Shown: positions 15,959 through 24,439 of the stretch, one piece after another
Layout of the letters: each line of letters opens with the position of its first letter
How positions within the stretch are numbered: the stretch's first letter is position 1
Origin: Sphingomonas sp. LM7
Lineage (GTDB): Bacteria > Pseudomonadota > Alphaproteobacteria > Sphingomonadales > Sphingomonadaceae
Direction: 5' to 3'
DNA length: 64,000 nt
Assembly (NCBI RefSeq): GCF_002002925.1
Contig: NZ_CP019511.1
Location: 496,001 to 560,000, forward strand
The notes under the pieces: generated by a model
What the model was told of the DNA's origin: nothing
Databases searched by the model: none
Seen by the model: the letters and a program-made list of their open reading frames with translations, nothing else
Position numbers and translations under genes: made by a program

Positions 15959-16177
15959 TTCACGCGAAGGCACGAAGGCGCGAAGAATTGGTTCGCCCAA
16001 CGACGCGACGACGCGGCGAGGATTGTATCTGCATTGCGCGACAGCGCCACGTCAGCGGCAGGGAATTTCTCAACGGTATGCATGAAAGGGCTGCTGACGC
16101 GGCCATGATTCATTGTCGCATCTTCACGTCGTTGCGCGAACCGCGTACTTCTTAGCGCCTTAGCGGCTTCGCGTAAG
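15959..16177. repeat. MITE-like element with about 29-bp terminal inverted repeats
   Basis: The left end TTCACGCGAAGGCACGAAGG-CGCGAAG (15959-15985) is an imperfect reverse complement of the right end CTTCTTAGCGCCTTAGCGGC-TTCGCGTAAG (16148-16177). About 160 nt between them show no coding signal, although a chance frame (15937-16185 minus) spans it. It fills nearly all of the 244-nt gap between DUF2849 and cysI, in an operon whose other junctions overlap. Confidence 0.65.
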
Positions 16178-16181
16178 AAAC

Positions 16182-16478
16182 TCATATCACCCAGCTCCCG
16201 GCCTCGGGGTCGGCGGGCTTGAGCGTGAGATCGGGTCGGACGGTCGGGCCGAGCGCGCGGATGCGGTCCTTGATGTGGGCGGGGCGGGGGCCTTCAGGGG
16301 TAGCGGTCGCGTCGATGACATAGGGGCCGTTGACGCGGCGGGCGCCTTCCTCGGCATGGGCGATCGCGTCGCCCTGATCGCCGACATCGGCGGCGTCCTC
16401 GACATGGCGCGACCAGCCGGTGCCGGTCCACCAGGTCACGTCGCCGGTGGCGAGGTCGTTTCCGGTCAGCAGCTTCAT
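16182..16478 (-). CDS. DUF2849 protein
   Basis: A 98-residue protein with the DUF2849 pattern: KLLTGNDLATGDVTWWTGTG, then VEDAADVGDQGDAIAHAEEG and VNGPYVIDATATPEGPRPAH. The family sits next to siroheme synthase and sulfite reductase genes in alphaproteobacteria; its function is undetermined. Its ATG overlaps the stop of cobA by 4 nt, so the two are translationally coupled. Confidence 0.88.
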   Translation of the reverse strand: MKLLTGNDLATGDVTWWTGTGWSRHVEDAADVGDQGDAIAHAEEGARRVNGPYVIDATATPEGPRPAHIKDRIRALGPTVRPDLTLKPADPEAGSWVI

Positions 16479-17260
16479 GCGAGCGCCTCCGCAGCCTTGG
16501 CCCAGACGGCGAGCTTGTCCTGCGCATCCGCCAGCATCACCACGTCGCCGACGACGATGATCGCCGGGCTTTGGACCTTCTCGCGCGCGACCATCGGGCC
16601 GAGATCGGCGAGCAGAGTGCGCAGCGCGCGGCTGCCTTCGAGCGTACCGCGTTCGAGCACCGCGACGGGCATGTCGGGGGCGACGCCATCATTCATCAGC
16701 TTGTCGGCGATGTCGGGGCACGTCGCGACGCCCATATAGATGACGAGGGTACGACCCTTGCCGGCGAGGCCCGACCAATCCTGTTCGCTCAGCCCCTTGC
16801 ACTGGCCGGCGACAAAGCTGACGGCGCTCGACCAGTCGCGATGGGTTAGCGGTAGCATCGCCTCGGCGGCGGCGCCCAGCGCGGCGGAGATGCCGGGGAT
16901 GACTTCGACGGGCAGGCCGGCTGCGCGCACGGCTTCGACTTCCTCGCCGCCGCGGCCGAAGATGAACGGGTCGCCGCCCTTCAACCGCACGACGATCGCG
17001 CCGGTCTTCACATGCGCGATGATGAGCGCGTTGATCGCGTCCTGCGGGAGCGTGTGGCGGTTGCGCTGCTTGGCAACCGAGATGCGATGCGCCTGGGGTG
17101 CGAGATCGAGCACGCGCGCATCGACGAGCCCGTCATGGACGAGGACATCGGCGACCTTGAGCGCCTCCACCGCACGCACGGTGAGCAGGCCGGGATCGCC
17201 AGGGCCGGCGCCGACGAGGATGACGCGCCCGCGGGCGGAGGGATCGAGCAGGGATGCCAT
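16475..17260 (-). CDS. cobA: Uroporphyrinogen-III C-methyltransferase
   Basis: A 261-residue SAM-dependent enzyme that methylates uroporphyrinogen III to precorrin-2, the first step to siroheme. Motifs: VGAGPGDPGLLTVRAVEAL, VRLKGGDPFIFGRGGEEVEA, VIPGISAALGAAAEAMLPLT, THRD and IYMGV. Only the methyltransferase domain is present; the CysG dehydrogenase/ferrochelatase part must be elsewhere. ATG 17260 is preferred to an in-frame TTG at 17296. It heads the sulfite reductase operon, supplying the prosthetic group for cysI. No known riboswitch is recognised upstream. Confidence 0.92.
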   Translation of the reverse strand: MASLLDPSARGRVILVGAGPGDPGLLTVRAVEALKVADVLVHDGLVDARVLDLAPQAHRISVAKQRNRHTLPQDAINALIIAHVKTGAIVVRLKGGDPFIFGRGGEEVEAVRAAGLPVEVIPGISAALGAAAEAMLPLTHRDWSSAVSFVAGQCKGLSEQDWSGLAGKGRTLVIYMGVATCPDIADKLMNDGVAPDMPVAVLERGTLEGSRALRTLLADLGPMVAREKVQSPAIIVVGDVVMLADAQDKLAVWAKAAEALA

Positions 17261-17395
17261 GGTCCGGCAGATGGGCTTCCGCCGCGCCGGGAGCAATCGA
17301 AGGATGCTTGGGAGAGGCGTAGCGGAGCTTTCGCCGGTTCCCGATCGGTGCGCTGGCGTACCTTCGAAGATTGCCCGGGAACGTCGGTTACTTCG

Positions 17396-17480
17396 TGCCG
17401 GGGTCCACCGTGAGGCGGGGTGAGGGCAAGAGGCTCCAGTCTTGCAGTTGCTGCATCGTGGACTCCGGCAGCCGGGGTGA
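17396..17480. repeat. Inverted-repeat element, copy F
   Basis: GTGCCGGGGTCCACCGTGAG at the left and TCGTGGACTCCGGCAGCCGG at the right repeat the arms of element E (12561-12683) with a shorter centre. It ends 4 nt from the stop codon of the GH5 gene. The remainder of the gap 17261-17483 shows no gene. Confidence 0.6.
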
Positions 17481-17483
17481 TAG

Positions 17484-18824
17484 CTACCGTGCGATCGGCT
17501 CGCCTACAGTCGCCAGCGCTTTCGCGTGCGCGGAGATTACCGCGCGGGTGCTCGCGTCGGTATCGAACACGCCGTACCAGCCCTGCGGTTCGTGCGGAGG
17601 GTCGCCTAGCCAGGCGGTGTCGCCGGGCTTGAAGCGGTGGTCGCCATGCACGGCGCGGCCTTCGCCGTTCCACGCCCAGAAGTTGGAGCCTGCGATCGGT
17701 CCGCCGGTGCGGGCGCTGGTCAGGACGGCGTCGTAGATCTGCTGGTAATATTGGTTCTTGAAGTGGGTGCTGGCTTCGGGATCATAGCCGCCGCCATCAC
17801 GCGGATAGCCGAATTCCTCGATCACCAGCGGCTTTCCGATCTCGCGGGCAAGCGCCTGGTGCTGCTGCAGATATTCAGCGACCTTGGCCGTGGCGCCGGC
17901 GTGGGTGCCGGGGATGTCCTTCGCATCGACCCAGCTCCAGTTGAGCGGCCAGATATGCGCTGTCAGATAGTCTATTTCGGGAAAGGCATGCGTTTTGCGG
18001 AAGATGTCTGGGTTCTCGACGCTGCCCTTGAGGCCTTCGCCGCCGGTCGAGACCAGATGGTTGCGATCGAGCGACTTGATCAGCCTGGCGGTGCTCTGGA
18101 TCCAGGCCGAGAAGGCGGGGAGCAGCGGCTCGGCGGTGACGGCGTCGCCGGCGGGGCGGGGCTCGTTGGCGAGCTGCCAGGCCATGATCGTCGGGTCGTC
18201 GCGATAGGGCGTGCCGGTGACGGCGTTGGTACGGCTTACGATCGTGCGCACCCAATCGTGATAGAGGCCGACTGCCTTGGAATTGGCATAGAATTGGGCA
18301 GTGGCGTTGGCGAATGCGGGCCAGGGATGGGCCGGATCGTTGGCGTCCATGTACTTGCCGGTGACGTAGTAGAGATAGGTCATCATGCCGCCCGACCATT
18401 CCCAGAAATTGGTCAGGTAGAGCACGGCCTTCATGTCGCGCTTCGCCATTTCGGCCAGGCAATGGTCGAGCCCGTCGAGCAGCGCGGGGTTCCAGGCGTT
18501 GCCGCGGTTGCGGAAACCGGGGCTGACCGAATTCTTGAGCGGTGAGGTTTCGGCCGAGGCGAGGAGGCGGAGATTGGTGACGCCGGTGGCGGCGAGCGCA
18601 TCGAGCTCACGGGCGAGCCGGTCGCGGTTGCCATAGTCGGCTGCGGCGCCCAGCCAGGCGCCGGACCAGAGATTGGCGCCGGCGAAGCGATAGGGCTTGC
18701 CGGCGAGCGTCAGGCGGGTGCCTTCGCGCCGGACGAAGGCGGCGGGTGGCGCGGCCTGCGCGGGAAGGCTTGTGGCGGCCGCCAATGCCGCAGCGCTGCC
18801 GAGCATCGTTCTGCGCGTGACCAT
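17484..18824 (-). CDS. GH5 family glycoside hydrolase, probable beta-mannanase
   Basis: A 446-residue secreted enzyme. The N-terminus MVTRRTMLGSAAALAAATSL has the paired arginines and hydrophobic core of a Tat signal, cleaved near AQA. The clan-A (beta/alpha)8 barrel has the acid/base Glu221 in IMAWQLANEPRP and the nucleophile Glu337 in LVIEEFGYPRDG. FWEWSGGMMTYLYYVTG resembles endo-1,4-beta-mannosidases (GH5_7). It would hydrolyse mannan or a related beta-glycan. The start is ATG 18824, after AAGGGAA. It is monocistronic. Confidence 0.88.
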   Translation of the reverse strand: MVTRRTMLGSAAALAAATSLPAQAAPPAAFVRREGTRLTLAGKPYRFAGANLWSGAWLGAAADYGNRDRLARELDALAATGVTNLRLLASAETSPLKNSVSPGFRNRGNAWNPALLDGLDHCLAEMAKRDMKAVLYLTNFWEWSGGMMTYLYYVTGKYMDANDPAHPWPAFANATAQFYANSKAVGLYHDWVRTIVSRTNAVTGTPYRDDPTIMAWQLANEPRPAGDAVTAEPLLPAFSAWIQSTARLIKSLDRNHLVSTGGEGLKGSVENPDIFRKTHAFPEIDYLTAHIWPLNWSWVDAKDIPGTHAGATAKVAEYLQQHQALAREIGKPLVIEEFGYPRDGGGYDPEASTHFKNQYYQQIYDAVLTSARTGGPIAGSNFWAWNGEGRAVHGDHRFKPGDTAWLGDPPHEPQGWYGVFDTDASTRAVISAHAKALATVGEPIAR

Positions 18825-18953
18825 GCAATTTCCCTTCGACCCGGTTTGCGACGATCGTAACGCGATGCAGCGGCGTGGGAAGCCGGCGACGTAAAAATGC
18901 CCGCCGCCGGGACGCGGCGACGGGCAGGATCGAACTGTTCGGGGGAAGGGGGC

Positions 18954-19256
18954 TTAGTCGAACAGCTCTTCGAGGAAAGATTTGCGCTTCTTGTGCGGAT
19001 AATGGCCGCCATGATGGCGCTGGCGATCGTCGTAGCGCGGGCGATCGTCGGACCATCGCGCTGCCTGCGGCGCTGGCTGCGACTGCTGGGGCATCGCCGG
19101 CGCGGCCGAGGCGGCGCTGCGCTCGATGATCTTGTCGAGCTCGCCGCGATCCAGCCAGACGCCGCGGCAGCTGGGGCAATGATCGATCTCGATCCCGGAG
19201 CGCTCCATCGGCACCAGCTTGGTGCCGTCGACGGGGCAAGTGAAGGTGCCGGTCAT
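18954..19256 (-). CDS. zf-TFIIB zinc-ribbon protein
   Basis: A 100-residue protein with one zinc ribbon: FTCPVDGTKLVPMERSGIEI followed by DHCPSCRGVWLDRGELDKII (CPxxG and CPSC pairs). This is followed by a Pro/Gln-rich and then basic His-rich tail (DRPRYDDRQRHHGGHYPHKK). The family is common but uncharacterised. It starts 4 nt after the stop of the Bax-inhibitor gene and closes the three-gene operon 20202-18954. Confidence 0.82.
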   Translation of the reverse strand: MTGTFTCPVDGTKLVPMERSGIEIDHCPSCRGVWLDRGELDKIIERSAASAAPAMPQQSQPAPQAARWSDDRPRYDDRQRHHGGHYPHKKRKSFLEELFD

Positions 19257-19260
19257 GATG

Positions 19261-19974
19261 TTACTCCCGTTCGCCCATCAGCCCCAGCAGCAGCTGGAAC
19301 ATGTTGATGAGATTGAGATAGAGCGACAGCGCGCCCATGATCGCGAGCTTCTCGATTGCCTGGCTGTTGGCATAGACGAGATATTCGCTCTTCAGCCGCT
19401 GCGTGTCCCAGGCGGTGAGGCCGGCGAAGACGATCACGCCGACGACCGACAGCGCCATCTGGAGCAGGCTTGAGCCGAGAAACAGATTGACCAGGCTGGC
19501 GCCGATCACTGCGATCAGGCCGACGAACAGAAAGGTGCCCATGCCGGTCAGGTCGCGATTGGTGGTGTAGCCCCACAGGCTGAGGCCGGCGAACATCGCC
19601 GAGGCCGTGAAGAACGCCATCGCGATGCTGGTGCCGGTAAACACCAGGAAGATGCTCGCCATCGACACGCCCATCACTGCGGCGAACGCGAAGAAGGTCG
19701 TGCGCGCGGTGGCCGTGGTCATCCGCTCGATGCGGAAGGTGAAGAAGAACACGAACGCCAGAGGGGCGAGCATCGCCACCCATTTGAGCGGCGTGCCGAA
19801 GATCAGCGCGACCAGCGCAGGCGTGTTGGCCACCGCGAGGGCGACCAGACCGGTTATGGCCAGGCCTAGCCCCATGTTGCGGTAGATGCCGAGCATGTGC
19901 CGGCGAAGGCCTTCGTCATAGCGGACCTGCGCGGATGCGGCGGCGCTGCGGTTGAAGGCGGAAAGATTATCCAC
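19261..19974 (-). CDS. Bax inhibitor-1/YccA family membrane protein
   Basis: A 237-residue seven-helix inner membrane protein of the BI-1 (TMBIM) family, known in bacteria as pH-sensitive calcium leak channels (YetJ) or FtsH modulators (YccA). Visible features are the N-terminal YDEGLRRHMLGIYRNMGLGL, the LSLWGYTTNRDLTGMGTFL loop and the C-terminal GLTAWDTQRLK-SEYLVY with conserved aspartate. The start is GTG 19974, after AGGAG. It lies 12 nt after the YdcH gene and 4 nt before the zinc-ribbon gene. Confidence 0.9.
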   Translation of the reverse strand: MDNLSAFNRSAAASAQVRYDEGLRRHMLGIYRNMGLGLAITGLVALAVANTPALVALIFGTPLKWVAMLAPLAFVFFFTFRIERMTTATARTTFFAFAAVMGVSMASIFLVFTGTSIAMAFFTASAMFAGLSLWGYTTNRDLTGMGTFLFVGLIAVIGASLVNLFLGSSLLQMALSVVGVIVFAGLTAWDTQRLKSEYLVYANSQAIEKLAIMGALSLYLNLINMFQLLLGLMGERE

Positions 19975-19986
19975 TTGAGGTTTCTC

Positions 19987-20202
19987 CTAGGCGTGGCGCG
20001 CGCGAGCGATCGCGCCGCGGGCGATGCGGCGCATTTCGGCCGCGTCGGGGATATGGCGAAAGAGCCGGTCCTTGATCGCGAGCCGCTCCTTCTTGAGCTG
20101 GCTCAGGCGGAAACGGTCCGGCACGCGACGCGCGAGCTCACCACGGATTTCGCGGTTCAGGGTGCGGTGCGCGGCGATCAGCCGCTCAATCAGATTACTC
20201 AC
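19987..20202 (-). CDS. YdcH/DUF465 family small protein
   Basis: A 71-residue, highly charged helical protein: LIERLIAAHRTLNREIRGEL, then RFRLSQLKKERLAIKDRLFR, matching YdcH (DUF465), a short antiparallel hairpin of helices. Function is unknown. GTG 20202 is chosen because it follows a GGAG site and gives the family start (SNLIERL); an ATG further up would add residues with no similarity. It is first in the operon with BI-1 and the zinc-ribbon gene. The 238-nt gap upstream (20203-20440) shows no gene. Confidence 0.75.
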   Translation of the reverse strand: MSNLIERLIAAHRTLNREIRGELARRVPDRFRLSQLKKERLAIKDRLFRHIPDAAEMRRIARGAIARARHA

Positions 20203-20440
20203 ATGCCACTCCAATCGACAGTTACATCGATCGAGCCGGCTCTTCGGTGAGGGGTGGTGACGGACAGCCGCCAAACCTGCACCGAGCTAGCTCGATGCGG
20301 TCCGACATCACGGGGCTTCAAGTGAAGCCGCCGCCAGAGGGGCCCGGTCCCGCAGACAAGAATCTAGGGCGGCAGTGGTTAGGATTCAATGGCGGGAGAA
20401 GGTTAGCGCTGTAAGGAAATATTGCTCGCGCGGCCGCCGG

Positions 20441-20641
20441 CTATTTCTTGGGCGTCACCCAGACCGATACCGGCACGACGACCTTGCCCGGCGCGGGCTT
20501 GCCGACATCGACCCGGTCGGCGGTGACCAGTTCGCCGCTTTCCAGCGTGAACGACGCCCAGGGCTTGGGCATGCGGCCGAAGGTCAGCTTCTGGATCGGC
20601 TGGCCGGTGGTGGAATTCATGATCGTGGCGACAACTGGCAT
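20441..20641 (-). CDS. Hypothetical small protein downstream of astD
   Basis: A 66-residue frame from ATG 20641, with coding-like third positions: MPVVATIMNSTTGQPIQKLT, then ESGELVTADRVDVGKPAPGK and VVVPVSVWVTPKK. The same frame stays open upstream to the end of astD (reading GCAGHPGAGLAIAFR before the ATG) but has no better start codon. No family is recognised. It is in the same direction as astD, 68 nt after its stop, so it may share that transcript. Confidence 0.4.
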   Translation of the reverse strand: MPVVATIMNSTTGQPIQKLTFGRMPKPWASFTLESGELVTADRVDVGKPAPGKVVVPVSVWVTPKK

Positions 20642-20709
20642 GCGGAAGGCGATAGCGAGCCCCGCGCCGGGATGTCCAGCGCAGCCAGCGACATTATCCG
20701 TGGACAGAA

Positions 20710-22125
20710 TCAGGCGTCGCGCAGCCCCAGGCCGATCGAGGCGCGCGCCTGCTCGGATTCGGATGAGACCACCGGGTAGGCGCAGTAATCCGCGGCGTAG
20801 TAGGCGCTAGGGCGGTGGTTGCCCGACCAGCCGACACCACCGAACGGCGCGGACGAGGAGGCGCCGTTGGTCGGGCGGTTCCAGTTGACGATGCCGGCGC
20901 GGATGTTTGCCCAGAACTGGTCGTAGAGCCGAGGATTCTGGCTGACGAGGCTGGCCGACAGACCGTAGCGCGTGTCGTTGGCCTCGGCGATCGCTTCCTC
21001 GAAGGTGGCCTTGCGGTAGATTTGGAGGACCGGGCCGAACAGCTCGACATCGGGCTTGTCGTTGGCCTGGGTCATGTCGATCAGCCCGGGGGTGATGAAC
21101 GGACGGCCCTCGATCGGGCGCTCCATGTGGCGGAGCGGGCGGCCGCCCATCGTCGATAGCGCAAGGAAGCTCTCGGTCAGCATGTCGGCGCTGTCATTGT
21201 CGATCACCGGACCCATGAAAGGCGCGGGATCGGCATGTGGCTCGCCGATGATGAGGCGGCCGATCAGCTTGTTCACTTCTTCCATCAGCGGATCGTAGAG
21301 ATTCTGGTCGACGATCAGCCGGCGCGCGGCGGTGCAGCGCTGGCCGGCGGTGGTGAAGGCCGACTGGATGACGAGCACGGCGGCCGAATAGAGATCGGGC
21401 GTGTCCCACACCACGATCGGATTGTTGCCGCCCATTTCGAGCGCGAGGATCTTCTCGGGCCGCGTGGCGAACTGGCGGTTGAGCGCGATGCCGGTATTCG
21501 CCGAGCCGGTGAACAACAGTCCGTCGATATCGGGATGCGCGGCGAGCGCCTTGCCTTCGTCCGGACCGCCGACCAGCAGGCGGATACAGCCTTCGGGAAT
21601 ACCGGCCTGGTGGAAGCAATCGACGAGGAATGCGCCCGAAGCCGGGGTCTTCTCCGACGGCTTGAACACCACCGCATTGCCCGCAAGCAGGGCGGGGACG
21701 ATGTGCCCATTAGGAAGGTGCGCCGGAAAGTTATACGGCCCAAGCACCGCAAGCACGCCGTGCGGCTTGTGGCGGAGCGCCAGCCGGGTGTTCATCGGGG
21801 CTTCGATGCGGCGCTGGCCGGTGCGCTCCGAATAGGCGCTGATTGAGATATCGACCTTGCCGATCACCGTCTCGACTTCGGTGCGCGCTTCCCAGAGCGG
21901 CTTCCCGGTCTCGCGGGCGAGCAAGTCGGTGAAGGCGTCGGCCTTTTGCCGGACGACATTGGCGAAGCGGCGCAGCGCCTCGATTCGATAGGCGAGCGGG
22001 CGTGCCGCCCATTCGGCCCAGCTGCGGCGGGCGTGCGCGACTTCGACGTCGACGTCGCCGACCTTCTGGCGCCAGAGCACGGCACCCGTCGCCGGCTCGG
22101 TCGAGATGATTTCCGTTGCCGGCAT
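20710..22125 (-). CDS. astD: Succinylglutamate-semialdehyde dehydrogenase-like ALDH
   Basis: A 471-residue NAD(P)-dependent aldehyde dehydrogenase. AstD-type motifs: VLGPYNFPAHLPNGHIVPAL, FKPSEKTP, GLLFTGSANTGIALNRQF, LALEMGGNNPIVVWD (catalytic Glu) and QSAFTTAGQRCTAARRLIV (catalytic Cys). AstD oxidises N-succinylglutamate 5-semialdehyde in arginine degradation by the succinyltransferase route. No other ast gene is in the window, so the physiological substrate is inferred only from motifs. The start is ATG 22125 (MPATEIISTEPATG). Confidence 0.85.
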   Translation of the reverse strand: MPATEIISTEPATGAVLWRQKVGDVDVEVAHARRSWAEWAARPLAYRIEALRRFANVVRQKADAFTDLLARETGKPLWEARTEVETVIGKVDISISAYSERTGQRRIEAPMNTRLALRHKPHGVLAVLGPYNFPAHLPNGHIVPALLAGNAVVFKPSEKTPASGAFLVDCFHQAGIPEGCIRLLVGGPDEGKALAAHPDIDGLLFTGSANTGIALNRQFATRPEKILALEMGGNNPIVVWDTPDLYSAAVLVIQSAFTTAGQRCTAARRLIVDQNLYDPLMEEVNKLIGRLIIGEPHADPAPFMGPVIDNDSADMLTESFLALSTMGGRPLRHMERPIEGRPFITPGLIDMTQANDKPDVELFGPVLQIYRKATFEEAIAEANDTRYGLSASLVSQNPRLYDQFWANIRAGIVNWNRPTNGASSSAPFGGVGWSGNHRPSAYYAADYCAYPVVSSESEQARASIGLGLRDA

Positions 22126-22191
22126 TATGTTCTGCTGAAGTCCCCGGAATGATGCCTGCTCTTGCCCGAAATGGACGAGGCTTGCCAACCC

Positions 22192-23544
22192 CTAGGCGAG
22201 CGCTTCGCCCATTCTCCTGATTGCGACCACCTTAGCCTCGAGATGTGACCAGACATCGGCATGCGCGATCGCCGCCCAGATCGCTTCAACTTCGTCGATC
22301 AGCATCGAGCAGGGGGCGGGATCGGACCAATAGGGATGGTCGCGGCCCTTGCGCGGCTCGTAGGCAGCGAGCAGGGCGCGCAGCTCGGCGAAGGGCTCGC
22401 CATAGCTTTCGGGAAGCGTGCCGCCGAAGCCGTCGAAGAAGAAGCGGTCGATCGGCGTGTCTGTCTCGACCAGCGCGCGCTCGATCGCGCCGATCAGCGG
22501 GCGGTCATGCTGGGACCCGCGCGGGGTCACCCCGAGCCGCCAGAGCATCGCGGTGGCGACTTCGCGCTGGTAGATTTCAGGGAACGCCTCCATCGCGGCG
22601 ACCAATGGTTCCTCCTCCGAGATCAGGCGGAGCGAGCTGGCGAGCTGCATCACATCCCAATAGATCGCCTCGGGCTGGCGGCCGAAGGAATAGAGGCCGG
22701 ACTGGTCGAAATAGGCGGCGGTGAAGCCGGGCGCCCAGGTTGGGGCGAAGCGCCAGGGGCCATAGTCGAAGCTCTCGCCGGTAACGTTGATATTATCGCT
22801 GTTGAGCACGCCGTGGACGAAGCCCGCCGCCATGAACCGCGCAGCCATCCGCGCGGTGCGCGCGGCGACATGGGCGAGCAGCCGCTGGGGGGCATCGTCG
22901 CCGCCGTCCTCCCCGAAATAATGGCGCAGGACATAGGCGGTGAGGCGCGTCAGGTTTTCCGTGTCCTGCGAATAGGCAAGGCGCTGGAAGGTGCCGATGC
23001 GGATATGGCCGTGGTTGAGCCGGACGAGCACCGCCGAGCGCGTGGGTGAGGGCTCGTCGCCGCGGTGGAGCTCCTCGCCGGTCTCGATCAGCGAGAACGT
23101 GCGCGAAGTCTCGACGCCCAGGGCTTCGAGCATCTCGGTGGCGAGGATTTCACGGATGCCGCCCTTGAGCGTTAGCCGGCCGTCACCGAAGCGGCTCCAT
23201 GGCGTCTGGCCCGAACCCTTGGTGCCCAGGTCCATCAGGCGGCCGCGGTCGTCGGTCATCTGTGCGAACAGGAAGCCGCGGCCGTCGCCGATCTCGGGGT
23301 TGTACACGCGGAATTGGTGGCCGTGATAGCGCAGCGCCAGCGGCTGCTGGAGGCTGCCGGCCAGCGGCTCGAAACGGCCGAAATGCGCGGTCCATCGCGC
23401 GTCGCTCAGTCCGTCGAGACCGACGCTTGCCGCCGCGCGATCGTTGCGGAAGCGCAGCACGGTCTTGGGGAATTTCGCCGCGTGGACGGGATCGTAGAAG
23501 GCGTCGCCCAGTTCGAGGATCGCCTGTTGCGGAGTGAAGTCCAT
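22192..23544 (-). CDS. selO: Protein adenylyltransferase SelO (YdiU)
   Basis: A 450-residue pseudokinase that transfers AMP to protein hydroxyl groups, linked in other bacteria to oxidative stress. The glycine-rich region LGTKGSGQTPWSRFGDGRLT and RFGDGRLTLKGGIREILATE are near residues 107-136. The active site HGVLNSDNINVTGESFDYGP provides the base Asp250 and metal ligands Asn251 and Asp260. The C-terminal cysteine of many SelO proteins is not obvious. ATG 23544 leaves only 18 nt to the divergent hydrolase start at 23563, so promoters must overlap the coding starts. Confidence 0.92.
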   Translation of the reverse strand: MDFTPQQAILELGDAFYDPVHAAKFPKTVLRFRNDRAAASVGLDGLSDARWTAHFGRFEPLAGSLQQPLALRYHGHQFRVYNPEIGDGRGFLFAQMTDDRGRLMDLGTKGSGQTPWSRFGDGRLTLKGGIREILATEMLEALGVETSRTFSLIETGEELHRGDEPSPTRSAVLVRLNHGHIRIGTFQRLAYSQDTENLTRLTAYVLRHYFGEDGGDDAPQRLLAHVAARTARMAARFMAAGFVHGVLNSDNINVTGESFDYGPWRFAPTWAPGFTAAYFDQSGLYSFGRQPEAIYWDVMQLASSLRLISEEEPLVAAMEAFPEIYQREVATAMLWRLGVTPRGSQHDRPLIGAIERALVETDTPIDRFFFDGFGGTLPESYGEPFAELRALLAAYEPRKGRDHPYWSDPAPCSMLIDEVEAIWAAIAHADVWSHLEAKVVAIRRMGEALA

Positions 23545-23562
23545 GCGGCGATATGGGGAGCG

Positions 23563-24432
23563 ATGGGTGAGCGGCGCAACTACAGCGATGGCTACTGGTG
23601 GTCGAAAGACGGCTTGCGGCTGCATTATCGCGACTATGCGGGTGCCGACGACACGCCGCCGGTGCTCTGTTTCCCCGGGCTGACCCGCAATGCGCGCGAT
23701 TATGCACCGCTGGCCGAACGGCTGGCCGGCGACCGCCGCGTCATCCTGGTCGAGTTCCGCGGGCGCGGCGAGAGCGCCTATGCCAAGGACCCGATGTCCT
23801 ATGTCCCGCTGACCTATTTGCAGGATGTCGAGGCGCTGCTGGCGGAGCTGGCGATCACGCGCTTCGTCGCGGTGGGGACCTCGCTGGGGGGGCTGGTGAC
23901 GATGCTGCTCGCGGCGACCGATGGCGCCAAGCTGGCCGGGGCAGTGCTGAACGATGTTGGGCCAGAGCTCGACCCCGGCGGGCTGGCGCGGATCCGCACC
24001 TATGTCGGCAAGGCAGTGTGGCACCCGACCTGGATGCACGCGGCGCGTGCCGTCGCGGAGAGCAACGCCGATGTCTATCCTGGCTTCGGCATCGAGGATT
24101 GGCTGCGGATGGCCAAGCGGTTGTACCGCGTGAACAGCTCGGGGCGGATCGTGCTCGACTATGACATGAAGATCGCCGAGCCGTTCCGCGTGCCGGGCAA
24201 CGAGGCCGGGCCGGACATGTGGCCGACGATCGATGCGCTCAAGGCCAAGCCGGTGCTGGTGGTGCGCGGCGAGCGATCGGATATTTTGCGCGCGGAGACG
24301 GCGGAGAAGATGGTCGCGCGGCTGCCACAGGGCGAGCTGGTGACCGTCGCTGGCGTTGGGCATGCCCCGACGCTCGACGAGCCCGAGGTGGTTGCGGCGA
24401 TCGAGCGGCTGTTGGCGCGGATCGAAGCCTGA
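23563..24432 (+). CDS. Alpha/beta-fold hydrolase
   Basis: A 289-residue cytosolic hydrolase. The oxyanion region is VLCFPGLTRNARDY, the strand-4 motif is VILVEFRGRGESAYA and the nucleophile elbow is VAVGTSLGGLVTML (Ser in GTSLGG). An acid-bearing strand VLVVRGERSDIL and the catalytic histidine in GVGHAPTLDEP complete the triad. Its substrate is unknown; lactone or ester hydrolysis is typical. It starts at ATG 23563, back to back with selO. Confidence 0.88.
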   Translation: MGERRNYSDGYWWSKDGLRLHYRDYAGADDTPPVLCFPGLTRNARDYAPLAERLAGDRRVILVEFRGRGESAYAKDPMSYVPLTYLQDVEALLAELAITRFVAVGTSLGGLVTMLLAATDGAKLAGAVLNDVGPELDPGGLARIRTYVGKAVWHPTWMHAARAVAESNADVYPGFGIEDWLRMAKRLYRVNSSGRIVLDYDMKIAEPFRVPGNEAGPDMWPTIDALKAKPVLVVRGERSDILRAETAEKMVARLPQGELVTVAGVGHAPTLDEPEVVAAIERLLARIEA

Positions 24433-24439
24433 CCGGCGA

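Noticed and set aside
15937..16185. An 82-codon minus-strand frame between DUF2849 and cysI
   Set aside because: It is made almost entirely of the inverted-repeat element and has no ribosome site or family match.
17261..17395. Possible riboswitch upstream of cobA
   Set aside because: No B12 box, SAM-riboswitch core or other known consensus could be recognised in the leader.
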